From: GWF2-30-66 sp042576225
GTDB lineage: Bacteria; Babelota; Babeliae; Babelales; Vermiphilaceae
Assembly: GCA_042576225.1 (NCBI GenBank)
Contig: JBHPCA010000015.1
Coordinates: forward strand, 1 to 28,198
DNA: 28,198 nt
Reading direction: 5' to 3'
The notes below the pieces were generated by a model. That model ran no database searches. It worked only from the letters and a program-made list of their open reading frames with translations, and was not told where the DNA came from. The translations under genes and the position numbers were made by a program. Shown piece after piece: positions 1 through 7,415 of this stretch (within the stretch, counting starts at the first letter, position 1; the number at the start of each line of letters is the position of its first letter).

Positions 1-1
1 T

Positions 2-484
2 CCAAAAAGAATCTTCAAGGGCATGTACAAAGCCTTAACAGTCGCATTTTTCTCCCGTTCGTCCGGTACTGCATTGCCAATAACCATGGAATGCGCAAAA
101 GAAAACTTAAAGATTTCTGACAGGGTTGCATCATTTTCACTGCCACTCTGCTCAACAATTAACATGAACGCATGCGCAGCGTTTATACTGGTTACCATTT
201 TGTTTGTTTCTGCAAGTAATGGACTGGTATTTTCTTTGCCGCAGATGATTGTCTGGGTTGCCATAGCAACAATCGCAGCAATAGGCAACTCCAGTGTGCC
301 TATGGGATGTTACTTTGTCTCTAGTGCGTTTTTGGCAAGCATGGGTGTACCACTTTATATTCTCGGTGCAATTTTACCGTTTTACACATTGCTAGATATG
401 TTCGAAACTGCAGTAAACGTATGGTCAGACGCCTGTGTGGCAACTATTGTTGACAAAGAACTTGCAGGAAATAAAGCTAACTAG
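2..484 (+). CDS. DAACS-family dicarboxylate/amino acid:cation symporter, C-terminal part (cut by window edge)
   Basis: The reading frame is open to the left edge of the window, so the gene starts upstream and only about the last 160 residues are present. The family (sodium:dicarboxylate symporters such as GltP and DctA) moves glutamate, aspartate or C4-dicarboxylates across the inner membrane with Na+ or H+. The visible part matches the C-terminal core: a serine-rich SSGTALP segment, then CAKENL, then the LPLCSTINMNACA stretch that corresponds to the family's LPLGATINMDGTA substrate and cation-binding region. Hydrophobic segments and the final DMFETAVNVWSDAC helix follow. The Asp of the usual NMDG is Asn here (NMNA), which may alter substrate or cation preference. 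It converges on the TPR-like gene with only 18 bases between stops. Family assignment is firm; the substrate is not determined. Confidence 0.88.
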   Translation, partial: PKRIFKGMYKALTVAFFSRSSGTALPITMECAKENLKISDRVASFSLPLCSTINMNACAAFILVTILFVSASNGLVFSLPQMIVWVAIATIAAIGNSSVPMGCYFVSSAFLASMGVPLYILGAILPFYTLLDMFETAVNVWSDACVATIVDKELAGNKAN

Positions 485-502
485 AAAAAACGTAGATTAA
501 AT

Positions 503-931
503 CTAAGCCCCCTCGAGCTTTTGCGTAATTTCTTGAGCCAATTCATGCCTACAACTTTTTGCCAAAAGCTCTATATGCTCAAGAACTTTAAAAGAGAGAT
601 TAATTTCCAGATACAAGTCGCAAAGCTCGAGCATATGCCTATCTTTTTCCGACTCTAGTGTCACCAGATGCTCATACACTGCTATCGCCTCAATTATTTT
701 GTTTTGCTTTTTATAAGAATGAGCTGCCTGCGTATATCTCTCTACCGCACTATCTTTATCTTTAAAGCACAAAAATAAATCTCCATATAATTGACACGCA
801 AGCGCATCATCACCAATCGAATGTGAAAGTAATCTATAGACACCCAATGCCCTCTCTTTTTCTCCACGAGAGACACATTCGGCCAACTTGAACCAGGCTA
901 GACTATATTTTTCTGCGTTCAAATGCTTCAT
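503..931 (-). CDS. small TPR-like helical protein
   Basis: This 142-residue protein has no signal peptide. It is entirely helical in appearance, with spaced small and aromatic residues (ALACQLYGDLF, AVERYTQAAHSYKKQNKIIEA, AIAVYEHLV) that look like two or three tetratricopeptide-type helix pairs. Such proteins usually act as protein-protein adaptors; no specific role can be read here. The ATG at 931 has a weak GGGG ribosome-binding stretch about nine bases upstream. It stands alone on the minus strand, convergent with the symporter gene. It could instead be a short secretion-chaperone-like protein, but nothing in the neighbourhood supports that. Confidence 0.72.
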   Translation of the reverse strand: MKHLNAEKYSLAWFKLAECVSRGEKERALGVYRLLSHSIGDDALACQLYGDLFLCFKDKDSAVERYTQAAHSYKKQNKIIEAIAVYEHLVTLESEKDRHMLELCDLYLEINLSFKVLEHIELLAKSCRHELAQEITQKLEGA

Positions 932-1111
932 TCTAAACGCCCCTTTTTTATTTACCTCTTTTTTGCCTCTTATTCTTCCCGTTTACTTTTTAAGCTTATT
1001 TTTCCAGACAAATCATTTTATACTTACTCTCATTGATAATGAAACATTTTAACGAAAGAAAATCAAATGTATTTTAAATTAAGGATATTTGGTAGATAAA
1101 CTGACCCAAGA

Positions 1112-1224
1112 ATGAGCGGTGGCGTAGATGGCTTGCCATCCGTCCTTCGTCACGCTTCTTCGCAGCTGCTCAGGATGAGCGGTGGCGTAGATGGCTTGCC
1201 ATCCGTAGCCTTGGCGTAGGATGG
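1112..1224 (-). repeat. palindromic repeat block fused to the 3' end of tRNA-Phe
   Basis: Two identical 32-bp direct copies lie at 1112-1143 and 1175-1206, 63 bp apart. Each holds the hairpin GATGG-CTTG-CCATC. A larger hairpin spans 1199-1224: arms CCATCC and GGATGG, a symmetric GTA/GTA internal loop, then a GCC/GGC stem closed by TT. The last three bases (1222-1224) are also the CCA end of tRNA-Phe on the minus strand. The segment 1185-1224, read on the minus strand, matches 27984-28023 after tRNA-Asp at 38 of 40 positions. A further relative, sharing the CGCTCATCCTGAGC core, follows tRNA-Asn at 27723. Any reading frame through this block is repeat-derived, not a gene. Confidence 0.85.
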
Positions 1225-1296
1225 TGCCGAGGGTCGGAATCGAACCAACGACGCTGAGCTCTTCAAGCTCACGCTCTACCACTGAGCTACCCCGGC
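1222..1296 (-). tRNA. tRNA-Phe (GAA), CCA encoded
   Basis: Read on the minus strand it folds as a canonical cloverleaf: acceptor GCCGGGG with CCTCGGC (one G-T pair), D stem GCTC/GAGC, anticodon stem TGAGC/GCTCA around the loop TTGAAGA (anticodon GAA), variable loop GCGTC, T stem GTTGG/CCGAC with loop TTCGATT, discriminator A and an encoded CCA. It lies head-to-head with pheS, the gene for one subunit of its own synthetase. Confidence 0.97.
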
Positions 1297-1313
1297 AATC
1301 TACAAAAAACGAA

Positions 1314-1322
1314 ATTATATCA
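1314..1322 (-). promoter_or_regulatory. extended -10 promoter for tRNA-Phe
   Basis: On the minus strand TGATATAAT (an extended -10 with a perfect TATAAT) sits 17 bases before the tRNA 5' end, leaving a leader of about 10 bases. No good -35 is seen at normal spacing. A second possible minus-strand promoter (TTGACA at 1376-1381, GACAAT at 1353-1358, spacer 17) lies further upstream. Confidence 0.55.
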
Positions 1323-1474
1323 AAAGTCTATTGAAAAAACCTCCACATCAGTATTGTCACAAAAGTATCATTTTTTGTCAACAAAATTATACTTTTTTTT
1401 GCAAAAAATAGGCCCTAGTTTTATCAAAAAACTTACGCACAGGGCAAATTGGAGCGCAAATTGCCAAAATAGGG

Positions 1475-1503
1475 TATTTTTGGTACGCTATACGTGTTAT
1501 AAT
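1475..1503 (+). promoter_or_regulatory. pheS promoter, extended -10
   Basis: TGTTATAAT at 1495-1503 is an extended -10 with a perfect TATAAT hexamer, 43 bases upstream of the pheS ATG. The -35 position holds only a weak TATTTT. I see no T-box-like leader and no Phe-rich leader peptide in between. Confidence 0.5.
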
Positions 1504-1546
1504 TAAGATATTTTTTATAATAATTTCGAATATTATTGGAAAATTC

Positions 1547-2581
1547 ATGGAAAACTTAGAGCGAAATATTAATCTTTTTGAAAAAGAGTTTAAATCTGCG
1601 CTTGAGAGCGCAAATACGCAAGAACAACTTGAAAAAGCTCGTGTCGCGTTTTTGGGTAGAAATGGCAAAATAGTAGACTTGATGAGCCAGATGAAAGAAC
1701 TTCCTCTTGAGGAAAAAAGAACGTTTGGACCAAAATTAAACCAACTGAAAAAAAAGAGTGAGCAGGCCTATAAAAATATAAAAGTAAGTTTAGAACAGGA
1801 GGTTAGAAAACTAGAAATTTTGAGAAAACAGCAGTTTGATGTCACAGCCTACAAGCCAACACAACTTGAGGGCAGTGCCCATATTCTGAGCAAAGTGGTT
1901 GAACAAATCGAAGATATTTTCATATCAATGGGTTACAAAGTGGCCGATGGACCAGAGCTTGAAACAGAATTTTATAATTTTGAAGCGTTAAATATTCCAG
2001 CAAATCACCCGGCAAGAGATTCCCAAGACACGTTCTGGTTTGATGTACCGGGGATGCTTTTACGTACACAAACATCTACCATACAAATTCATGAGATGGA
2101 AAAACATGGAACCCCAATAGCACTTATCGGCACCGGAAGAGTATATAGAAACGAATCAACAGATGCGACCCATGATTTTGTTTTTAGCCAGGTCGAAGGG
2201 TTATTTGTTGATAAAAATATCTCTATGGGCAACCTACTCGCAACCATGAAAACGTTTTTACAACAGTTCTTTGGTAAAAAAGATCTTGATATTAGAGTTC
2301 GCCCGGGATTCTTTCCGTTTGTTGAGCCAGGCATAGAAATAGACGCATCATGTCCGTTTTGCAAAGATGGCTGTTCGGTATGCAAAAAAACAAAATTTAT
2401 AGAGCTAGTTGGTGCTGGACTTGTTCATCCAAATGTTTTACAATACTGCAATGTGAACCCTCAGGCATACAATGGATTTGCTTTTGGGTTTGGAATAGAA
2501 AGGCTTGCCATGGTAAAATACGGCATCAATGATTTGCGCTTATTCCATGGAAGCAATCTTGACTTTCTCAAACAGTTTTAA
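1547..2581 (+). CDS. pheS: phenylalanyl-tRNA synthetase alpha subunit
   Basis: This is the class II catalytic subunit of the (alpha-beta)2 enzyme that charges tRNA-Phe with phenylalanine. At 344 residues it has the usual length. It shows the N-terminal coiled coil (about residues 1-90), motif 2 (GTGRVYRNESTDATHDFVF) and motif 3 (FGFGIERLAMVKYG) in order. An insert with four cysteines (CPFC...CSVC) precedes the conserved GAGLVHPNVL segment, and a similar Cys pattern occurs in other bacterial PheS proteins. The ATG at 1547 has only a weak GGAAA upstream. The gene for the beta subunit (pheT) normally follows, but here galU does, so pheT must lie elsewhere. The gene is divergent from tRNA-Phe. 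Confidence 0.96.
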   Translation: MENLERNINLFEKEFKSALESANTQEQLEKARVAFLGRNGKIVDLMSQMKELPLEEKRTFGPKLNQLKKKSEQAYKNIKVSLEQEVRKLEILRKQQFDVTAYKPTQLEGSAHILSKVVEQIEDIFISMGYKVADGPELETEFYNFEALNIPANHPARDSQDTFWFDVPGMLLRTQTSTIQIHEMEKHGTPIALIGTGRVYRNESTDATHDFVFSQVEGLFVDKNISMGNLLATMKTFLQQFFGKKDLDIRVRPGFFPFVEPGIEIDASCPFCKDGCSVCKKTKFIELVGAGLVHPNVLQYCNVNPQAYNGFAFGFGIERLAMVKYGINDLRLFHGSNLDFLKQF

Positions 2582-2628
2582 CTTTGTAAGCTTTTTAAAT
2601 TTAAACACACAAACAATAAGGGGAAATA

Positions 2629-3552
2629 ATGGATGTGATAAAAGCTGTAATCCCTGCCGCAGGTCTTGGAACACGTTTTTTACCGTATACAAAATCTGTT
2701 CCAAAAGAGATGTTGCCGTTGCTCAACAAACCGGCAATTCAACACATTGTAGAAGAATGCCTCAAGTCTGGTGTTTCCAATTTTATAATGATAACAAGCA
2801 AATCTAAACACGCGCTGGAAAATCATTTCGACAAAAATCAAGAACTTGAATTAGCGCTTGAAGAAAAAGAGAAAGAAGGCTTAATTTCAGGGCTTAAGAA
2901 AATAATACGAACTTCGCAGTTTACGTATGTAAGACAATCAGAACCGCTTGGCCTGGGGCACGCAGTTCTTATGGCAAGGCACTCAATAGGCAAAGAATAT
3001 TTTGGTATTTTGTTACCTGATGACATACTTGTCTCCAAGCAACCGGGGCTTGACCAACTTATTAGCATAGCACGACAAGAAAGAGCCAGTGTCATTGCGG
3101 TACAGGAAGTACCACCAGAATGCGTATCTTCTTATGGCGTCATATCGATCAAAAAACAAATTACTCCAAAACTTTTTCAGGTTGCCAACTTAATAGAAAA
3201 ACCAAGTCAAAAAGATGCACCGTCAAACTTGGCGGTTATTGGCAGATACGTTCTCTCAAGCAAAATTTTTGCATCATTGCAAGATATAAGCACCTATGCG
3301 GTTGGCGAGCTGCAATTGACAGACGCAATCAGCCACATGGCACAAAACGGTGAAAAAGTTTTTGCTTACAAAGTCTCTGGCACTAGATATGATCTTGGCA
3401 CCCCATTAGGATGGATAAAAGCAACAATAGGCACCGCTTTGCAAAATCCCCATTATGCACCACACATCAAAGAATTTTTGTCAGAACTGGACACGCCTGA
3501 ATCATTTATGTTTAACAACATGAAGAATCTATCGCACCATAAAACAGAATAG
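2629..3552 (+). CDS. galU: UTP-glucose-1-phosphate uridylyltransferase
   Basis: This cytoplasmic enzyme makes UDP-glucose from UTP and glucose-1-phosphate, for envelope polysaccharide and nucleotide-sugar synthesis. The 307 residues open with the nucleotidyltransferase signature AAGLGTRFLPYTKSVPKEMLP. They continue with the base-binding EPLGLGHAV, the metal-binding LPDDIL and the sugar-binding VGELQLTDAI and YDLGTPLGW segments, all as in bacterial GalU. An AAGGGG ribosome-binding site lies five bases before the ATG. It follows pheS by 47 bases, probably on the same transcript, and ends at a clear hairpin terminator. No sugar-nucleotide epimerase neighbours it; the nearest possible user of its product is the glycosyltransferase at 10330. 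Confidence 0.95.
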   Translation: MDVIKAVIPAAGLGTRFLPYTKSVPKEMLPLLNKPAIQHIVEECLKSGVSNFIMITSKSKHALENHFDKNQELELALEEKEKEGLISGLKKIIRTSQFTYVRQSEPLGLGHAVLMARHSIGKEYFGILLPDDILVSKQPGLDQLISIARQERASVIAVQEVPPECVSSYGVISIKKQITPKLFQVANLIEKPSQKDAPSNLAVIGRYVLSSKIFASLQDISTYAVGELQLTDAISHMAQNGEKVFAYKVSGTRYDLGTPLGWIKATIGTALQNPHYAPHIKEFLSELDTPESFMFNNMKNLSHHKTE

Positions 3553-3590
3553 ATCAAAACAATTTTTGTTATTAATTTTTAAGTTTTTTT

Positions 3591-3613
3591 GAGTGCCCGA
3601 TCTGGGCACTTTT
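3591..3613 (+). terminator. rho-independent terminator after galU
   Basis: A 7-bp stem AGTGCCC/GGGCACT with loop GATCT is followed by TTTT. It lies 39 bases after the galU stop and would end a pheS-galU transcript. Confidence 0.8.
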
Positions 3614-3738
3614 CGCCTCACATAAAAACCCTATTCCTAACTCTTTTCAAACAACTCAAGCAAATTTATTGCAATTTGCAATATCAAAATAGTAGTATAC
3701 CCCTAGAAGATTTGAATTAACTATTAAGGGGGATGATG

Positions 3739-4041
3739 ATGAACAAAAAAACGATACTGATGGCTATCATGCTTACATTAAACTCAAGCTACTTGGCTGG
3801 AGCAATAGGATGCATGGACAACAGTTACCATACAAAAAGAAAAAATGACCATAAAGAATATCACTATGTACAATGTAACTGCCCATGCCATAAATATAGA
3901 AGTTCCTTTGTGCGTGGAAAATGTCCAAAATGTGGGCACTACCATGACCCAGGAGAGTTTGAAATACTAACTTATGCTGAACTGAAAGAAAAATATAACC
4001 TTGATGATGAAAATTATGAAGGGGAAGAAGCAAAAAAATAA
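3739..4041 (+). CDS. small secreted protein with paired-Cys (zinc-ribbon-like) motifs
   Basis: I do not recognise a family. Of three consecutive ATG codons (3733, 3736, 3739), the last is chosen because AAGGGGG ends six bases before it; the protein is then 100 residues. An N-terminal signal peptide (hydrophobic core ILMAIMLTLNSSYLAGA) is followed by a Tyr/His/Lys-rich linker. A metal-binding-like region comes next: CNCPCHK, then CPKCGHYH about 17 residues later. The tail is acidic (YNLDDENYEGEEAKK). Two CxxC-type knuckles with nearby histidines suggest a secreted zinc-ribbon-like fold. The gene is monocistronic, bounded by terminators on both sides. Function unknown. Confidence 0.75.
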   Translation: MNKKTILMAIMLTLNSSYLAGAIGCMDNSYHTKRKNDHKEYHYVQCNCPCHKYRSSFVRGKCPKCGHYHDPGEFEILTYAELKEKYNLDDENYEGEEAKK

Positions 4042-4069
4042 CTTATCACGTCATAATTAATCATAAATC

Positions 4070-4112
4070 AAAAGAGGCCCGGGGCAATACTCATAATCCC
4101 AGGCCCCTTTTT
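4070..4112 (+). terminator. hairpin terminator after the Cys-pair secreted protein
   Basis: An interrupted stem (AAAAG, GGCC and GGG pairing with CCC, GGCC and CTTTT) with an 11-base AT-rich loop runs into TTTTT. It lies about 30 bases after the stop codon. Confidence 0.7.
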
Positions 4113-4247
4113 CGCTCTATTACTTATAAAACTATACTTTGTAGTTAATTTTATAGACAGCTTCACATAACTTCACTACAATGTCATACCGAGATCATGA
4201 AAATAAAACACCAACCATCTTATAACCTTAAAACAAAGGGAAAAATT

Positions 4248-4607
4248 ATGAAAAAATACTTTTATATTTTAATAACAATAATACTTGCCATAAACACTGC
4301 AAATAGTTTTGGCATGAACAAGAATAAAAAAGAAGCAATAGATGGAATAATAATAGGCATAGAAAGCCCAAAACTCGAATTTGAAGAAAAAAAGGTGCAG
4401 CCATCAAAAACAGAAAAAAGCAAAAAATACAAACAAAAACTTAAAAAGCATACAGAAAAGATAACAGATTGCTGTAGTGACACAAAAGATTGCTGCTGTG
4501 ACGCATTGAACAACTGTGGTTCTTGTTGTTTTGTGACAATGTGCTGCCCTATCCTACCCTGCGTATTCCTTATATGCTTGAAAAAGTTTGCTGACCTACA
4601 AAGATAA
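4248..4607 (+). CDS. small secreted or membrane protein with a Cys-cluster C-terminus
   Basis: No family is recognised. The ATG at 4248 is preferred over the in-frame one at 4197 because AAAGGGA lies just upstream and a proper signal peptide (MKKYFYILITIILAINTANSFG) then begins at residue 1; this gives 119 residues. The middle is Lys/Glu-rich and probably helical. The last 45 residues hold about fourteen cysteines, many as CC or CCC pairs (DCCSDTKDCCCDALNNCGSCC), followed by a hydrophobic stretch (PILPCVFLICLKK) that could be a membrane anchor. Dense CC pairs could bind metal, form disulfides, or serve as host lipidation sites; none can be distinguished from sequence. It converges on ppsA, 35 bases away. 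Confidence 0.7.
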   Translation: MKKYFYILITIILAINTANSFGMNKNKKEAIDGIIIGIESPKLEFEEKKVQPSKTEKSKKYKQKLKKHTEKITDCCSDTKDCCCDALNNCGSCCFVTMCCPILPCVFLICLKKFADLQR

Positions 4608-4642
4608 AAAATGATCCCCAAAAACTAAGCTCCTGAGAAAGA

Positions 4643-7168
4643 TCACCCTTTTTCGTAACGCATCAAAAAATCAGCCAGGGCGTCTGGATTTAACGAGATT
4701 GACTCAATGCCACAATCAATTAAAAATTTTGCAATCTCGGGCAAATCTGATGGCGCCTGGCCACATATACCAATAGGCTTATGGTTGCTTTGCGCACCCT
4801 CTATCGCCAAGGCCATCATTTTTTTCACCGCTTGGTCACGCTCATCAAAAAGCCCGCTCAAAATTTCAGAATCCCTATCTACGCCCAATATCAGTTGCGT
4901 TAAATCATTAGAACCAATAGAGAAACCATCAAACAGTTTACTAAATTGGTCTATTAAAATTACGTTAGATGGGATTTCACACATCATGATTATTTCTAAG
5001 CTATTTACGTTTTTTTCCAGACCATTATGCGCAAGTTCTTGAAGCACTTTTTCAGCCTCTTGCACAGTTCTAACAAATGGGACCATGATTTTAATATTGC
5101 GCAGGCCAATTTCATCTCTGGCTTTTTTTATCGCTTGGCACTCAAGTGCAAACGCAGATTTATAATTCTCATTATAATATCGTGAGGCGCCACGCCAGCC
5201 GAGCATCGGATTCTCTTCTTCCGGTTCAAAATATGTACCCCCGATTAAATTTCTATACTCATTGGTTTTAAAATCAGAAAGTCTAACAATAACCGGTTTT
5301 GGATAAAAAGCTGAAGCAATGGTTGAGATTCCATAAGCCAAGTTATCGACAAAAAATTGTTTTTTGTCTGGATACGCTCGTGTGATATGCGCTATCTTTT
5401 CGCTTATTTGGTAATCGCGAATTTCTTCTGGTTTAATTAATGCCATTGGATGAATCTGTATCACGCCACTCACAATAAACTCTATGCGCGCCAAACCAAC
5501 GCCGTCATTGGGCAAAAACGATACGTTAAAAGCACTATCTGGATTTGCAATATTTACCATCACCTGACAAGGCGCATTGACATGAGCATCATCAAGTTTG
5601 CCTACCGGAATATCTACCAGAACAAACGCAAGTGCCCCTTCATACACAAATCCGGTTTTTCCTTGGCTACAATCAAGTGTAATCTCCTGTCCTGTTTTCA
5701 AAACTTCTGTTGCGCTTTTTTCACCCGTTTTACCAAATACTTTTGCGCCAACTATCGCAGGAATGGCAAGTTCACGACTTACGATGGCAGCATGACAAGT
5801 TCGCCCGCCCCGGTCAGTTATAATCCCTGCTGCTTTTTTCATAGCTGGCACCCAGTCAGGGTCGGTCATTTTGGCAACCAAAATATCCCCCTCTTGCACC
5901 TGGCCAATATCTTTGACAGATTCTATAACTCGAACTTTGCCTGAAGCTATTTTGCTACCTATGCTTTGCCCAGTAAGTAATAGTTTTTCTCGCAACTTTT
6001 TTTGCGAGCTATCTTTTAACTTATAGAGCTTTAAAAGCTCTTTCTTTTTTTTGGTATATTCTGGTGCATGAACAGTCTCAGGGCGCGCCTGCAAAATATA
6101 TAATTTTCCATCTTGCCCATCTTTTGCCCACTCTATATCCATAGGCATCCATTTATCGTGTATTTTACTATAGTGCTTTTCGATAATAAGTGAATATTTT
6201 GCAAGCTCCAAAATCTCATCGTCGCTTAAAGAAAAATTATTTTGCTCTTGCTTACTTGTCTTGGCTGTCTCAACTGTCTCGACAGTTTTGGTAAAATCAC
6301 TATTATCACTAACCCCAGAACTCAAAGCACTTTCATCTTTTTTGTATATAATTTTTCTGTTTTTATCACCTAAACTTTTTTTGATAATTGCAGCAAAGTT
6401 TTTTTCAAGCGTAGGCTTGAACACAAGAAACTCATCCGGTATCACTTCCCCTTTGACTACTATTTCACCTAGTCCCCATGAAGAGTTTATCATGATAATG
6501 TCTTTAAAACCGGTTTGCGTATCAAGTGTAAAAATAACTCCTGCGCTGCCTGCATCAGAACGAACCATTTTTTGCACACCAACTGAAAGTGCTACTTCAA
6601 AATGATCAAACCCCTTTTCAATTCTATAGACTATTGCCCGGTCAGTAAAAAGCGAAGCCATAGATCTTTTACACGCCTGCATAAGATTATTTACACCACT
6701 GACATTCAAAAACGTCTCCTGCTGTCCTGCAAACGAAGCCGTCGGCAAATCCTCAGCAGTAGCAGAAGAACGCACCGCCACATCTGTACCATCTGAATTC
6801 ACATCTCCCGCTTTCTCATATTGCCCATATTGCACAGATAGCGCTTTGTACGCCTGAGCGATCTCACTTTTCAGGTCATCAGGCATAGTGCCACCGACTA
6901 TTAACGCCCTAATTTCGCTCCCAACCTTTTTAAGTATTTTAGTATCTTTATAATCTTTAAGCTCCCCCATTATTTGTGCCATTTTGCCCATTAAATCATT
7001 ATACTCAAGAAAATACCGGTATGCCTGTGCCGTAATGGCAAAACCACCCGGCACTCTCACCCCGGTACCTGCAAGCTGGCCTATCATTTGACCCAAAGAC
7101 GCATTTTTACCACCTACCTCAGGGATGTCTGAGATACTAATATCTTTAAAGTTTTTTATATACTTCAT
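4643..7168 (-). CDS. ppsA: phosphoenolpyruvate synthase (pyruvate, water dikinase)
   Basis: This enzyme makes PEP from pyruvate and ATP, allowing gluconeogenic growth on pyruvate or amino acids. Domains run in order: ATP-grasp-like N-terminal domain (GGKNASLGQM at about 19-28, AVRSSATAEDLP at 131-142), swivelling phosphohistidine domain with TDRGGRTCHAAI (phospho-accepting His459), and the PEP-utilising TIM barrel with CEIPSN (730-735), GSNDLTQL and the catalytic Cys802 in GICGQAPSD. At 841 residues it is somewhat longer than the usual 790-800. A polar, low-complexity stretch at about 277-312 (Ser/Thr/Asp/Lys-rich) accounts for much of the excess and probably forms a surface loop. Start is ATG at 7168 with AGAGAG upstream. 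It appears to be a single-gene transcript. Confidence 0.96.
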   Translation of the reverse strand: MKYIKNFKDISISDIPEVGGKNASLGQMIGQLAGTGVRVPGGFAITAQAYRYFLEYNDLMGKMAQIMGELKDYKDTKILKKVGSEIRALIVGGTMPDDLKSEIAQAYKALSVQYGQYEKAGDVNSDGTDVAVRSSATAEDLPTASFAGQQETFLNVSGVNNLMQACKRSMASLFTDRAIVYRIEKGFDHFEVALSVGVQKMVRSDAGSAGVIFTLDTQTGFKDIIMINSSWGLGEIVVKGEVIPDEFLVFKPTLEKNFAAIIKKSLGDKNRKIIYKKDESALSSGVSDNSDFTKTVETVETAKTSKQEQNNFSLSDDEILELAKYSLIIEKHYSKIHDKWMPMDIEWAKDGQDGKLYILQARPETVHAPEYTKKKKELLKLYKLKDSSQKKLREKLLLTGQSIGSKIASGKVRVIESVKDIGQVQEGDILVAKMTDPDWVPAMKKAAGIITDRGGRTCHAAIVSRELAIPAIVGAKVFGKTGEKSATEVLKTGQEITLDCSQGKTGFVYEGALAFVLVDIPVGKLDDAHVNAPCQVMVNIANPDSAFNVSFLPNDGVGLARIEFIVSGVIQIHPMALIKPEEIRDYQISEKIAHITRAYPDKKQFFVDNLAYGISTIASAFYPKPVIVRLSDFKTNEYRNLIGGTYFEPEEENPMLGWRGASRYYNENYKSAFALECQAIKKARDEIGLRNIKIMVPFVRTVQEAEKVLQELAHNGLEKNVNSLEIIMMCEIPSNVILIDQFSKLFDGFSIGSNDLTQLILGVDRDSEILSGLFDERDQAVKKMMALAIEGAQSNHKPIGICGQAPSDLPEIAKFLIDCGIESISLNPDALADFLMRYEKG

Positions 7169-7282
7169 ATCACTCTCTTTTTGCTATTTTTATTCAAATT
7201 TTTCCCAATATCATACCTGTACGGGCATTATAGCAGGCCATACCTGCTATTTACAACAAAATATGGCAATCTTGCATTTATA

Positions 7283-7311
7283 TTTACAAAAAGACAAAAT
7301 CGGGGTATACT
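7283..7311 (+). promoter_or_regulatory. promoter for brnQ
   Basis: TTTACA (7283-7288), a 17-base spacer and TATACT (7306-7311) give a near-consensus sigma-70-type promoter with a leader of about 100 bases. The leader holds a short AGCCT/AGGCT hairpin (7326-7343) followed by a loose T-rich stretch, too weak to call an attenuator. Confidence 0.6.
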
Positions 7312-7415
7312 ATATTATAGAAAAAGCCTTTTTAGTAAGGCTCTTATATTTTTTCAGGACCCCTAATTTTTATAAAAATACTCTTTAAATCTTTAAGAAT
7401 AAACAAAGGGAAAAG

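Noticed and set aside
1112..1206. Two 32-bp direct repeats as a possible CRISPR remnant
   Set aside because: There are only two units, the spacer-like part has its own hairpin and repeat similarity elsewhere, and no cas genes are present.
1079..1282. Minus-strand 67-codon open frame
   Set aside because: It runs through the palindromic repeats and tRNA-Phe; its internal peptide repeat simply mirrors the DNA repeat.
1443..1465. Inverted repeat GGCAA/TTGCC upstream of the pheS promoter as an operator or T-box
   Set aside because: The stem is short and imperfect, and it lies upstream of the -10, so it is outside the transcript; no T-box features follow.
4608..4650. TGATC/GATCA pairing as a ppsA terminator
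   Set aside because: Only five pairs with a very long loop; not convincing despite a T run beyond it.
5450..5944. 164-codon plus-strand open frame
   Set aside because: It lies antisense inside the conserved swivelling domain of ppsA, and its product has no recognisable features.
7326..7343. AGCCT/AGGCT hairpin in the brnQ leader as an attenuator
   Set aside because: A five-bp stem with a loose T-rich tail; no leader peptide rich in Leu, Ile or Val is visible.
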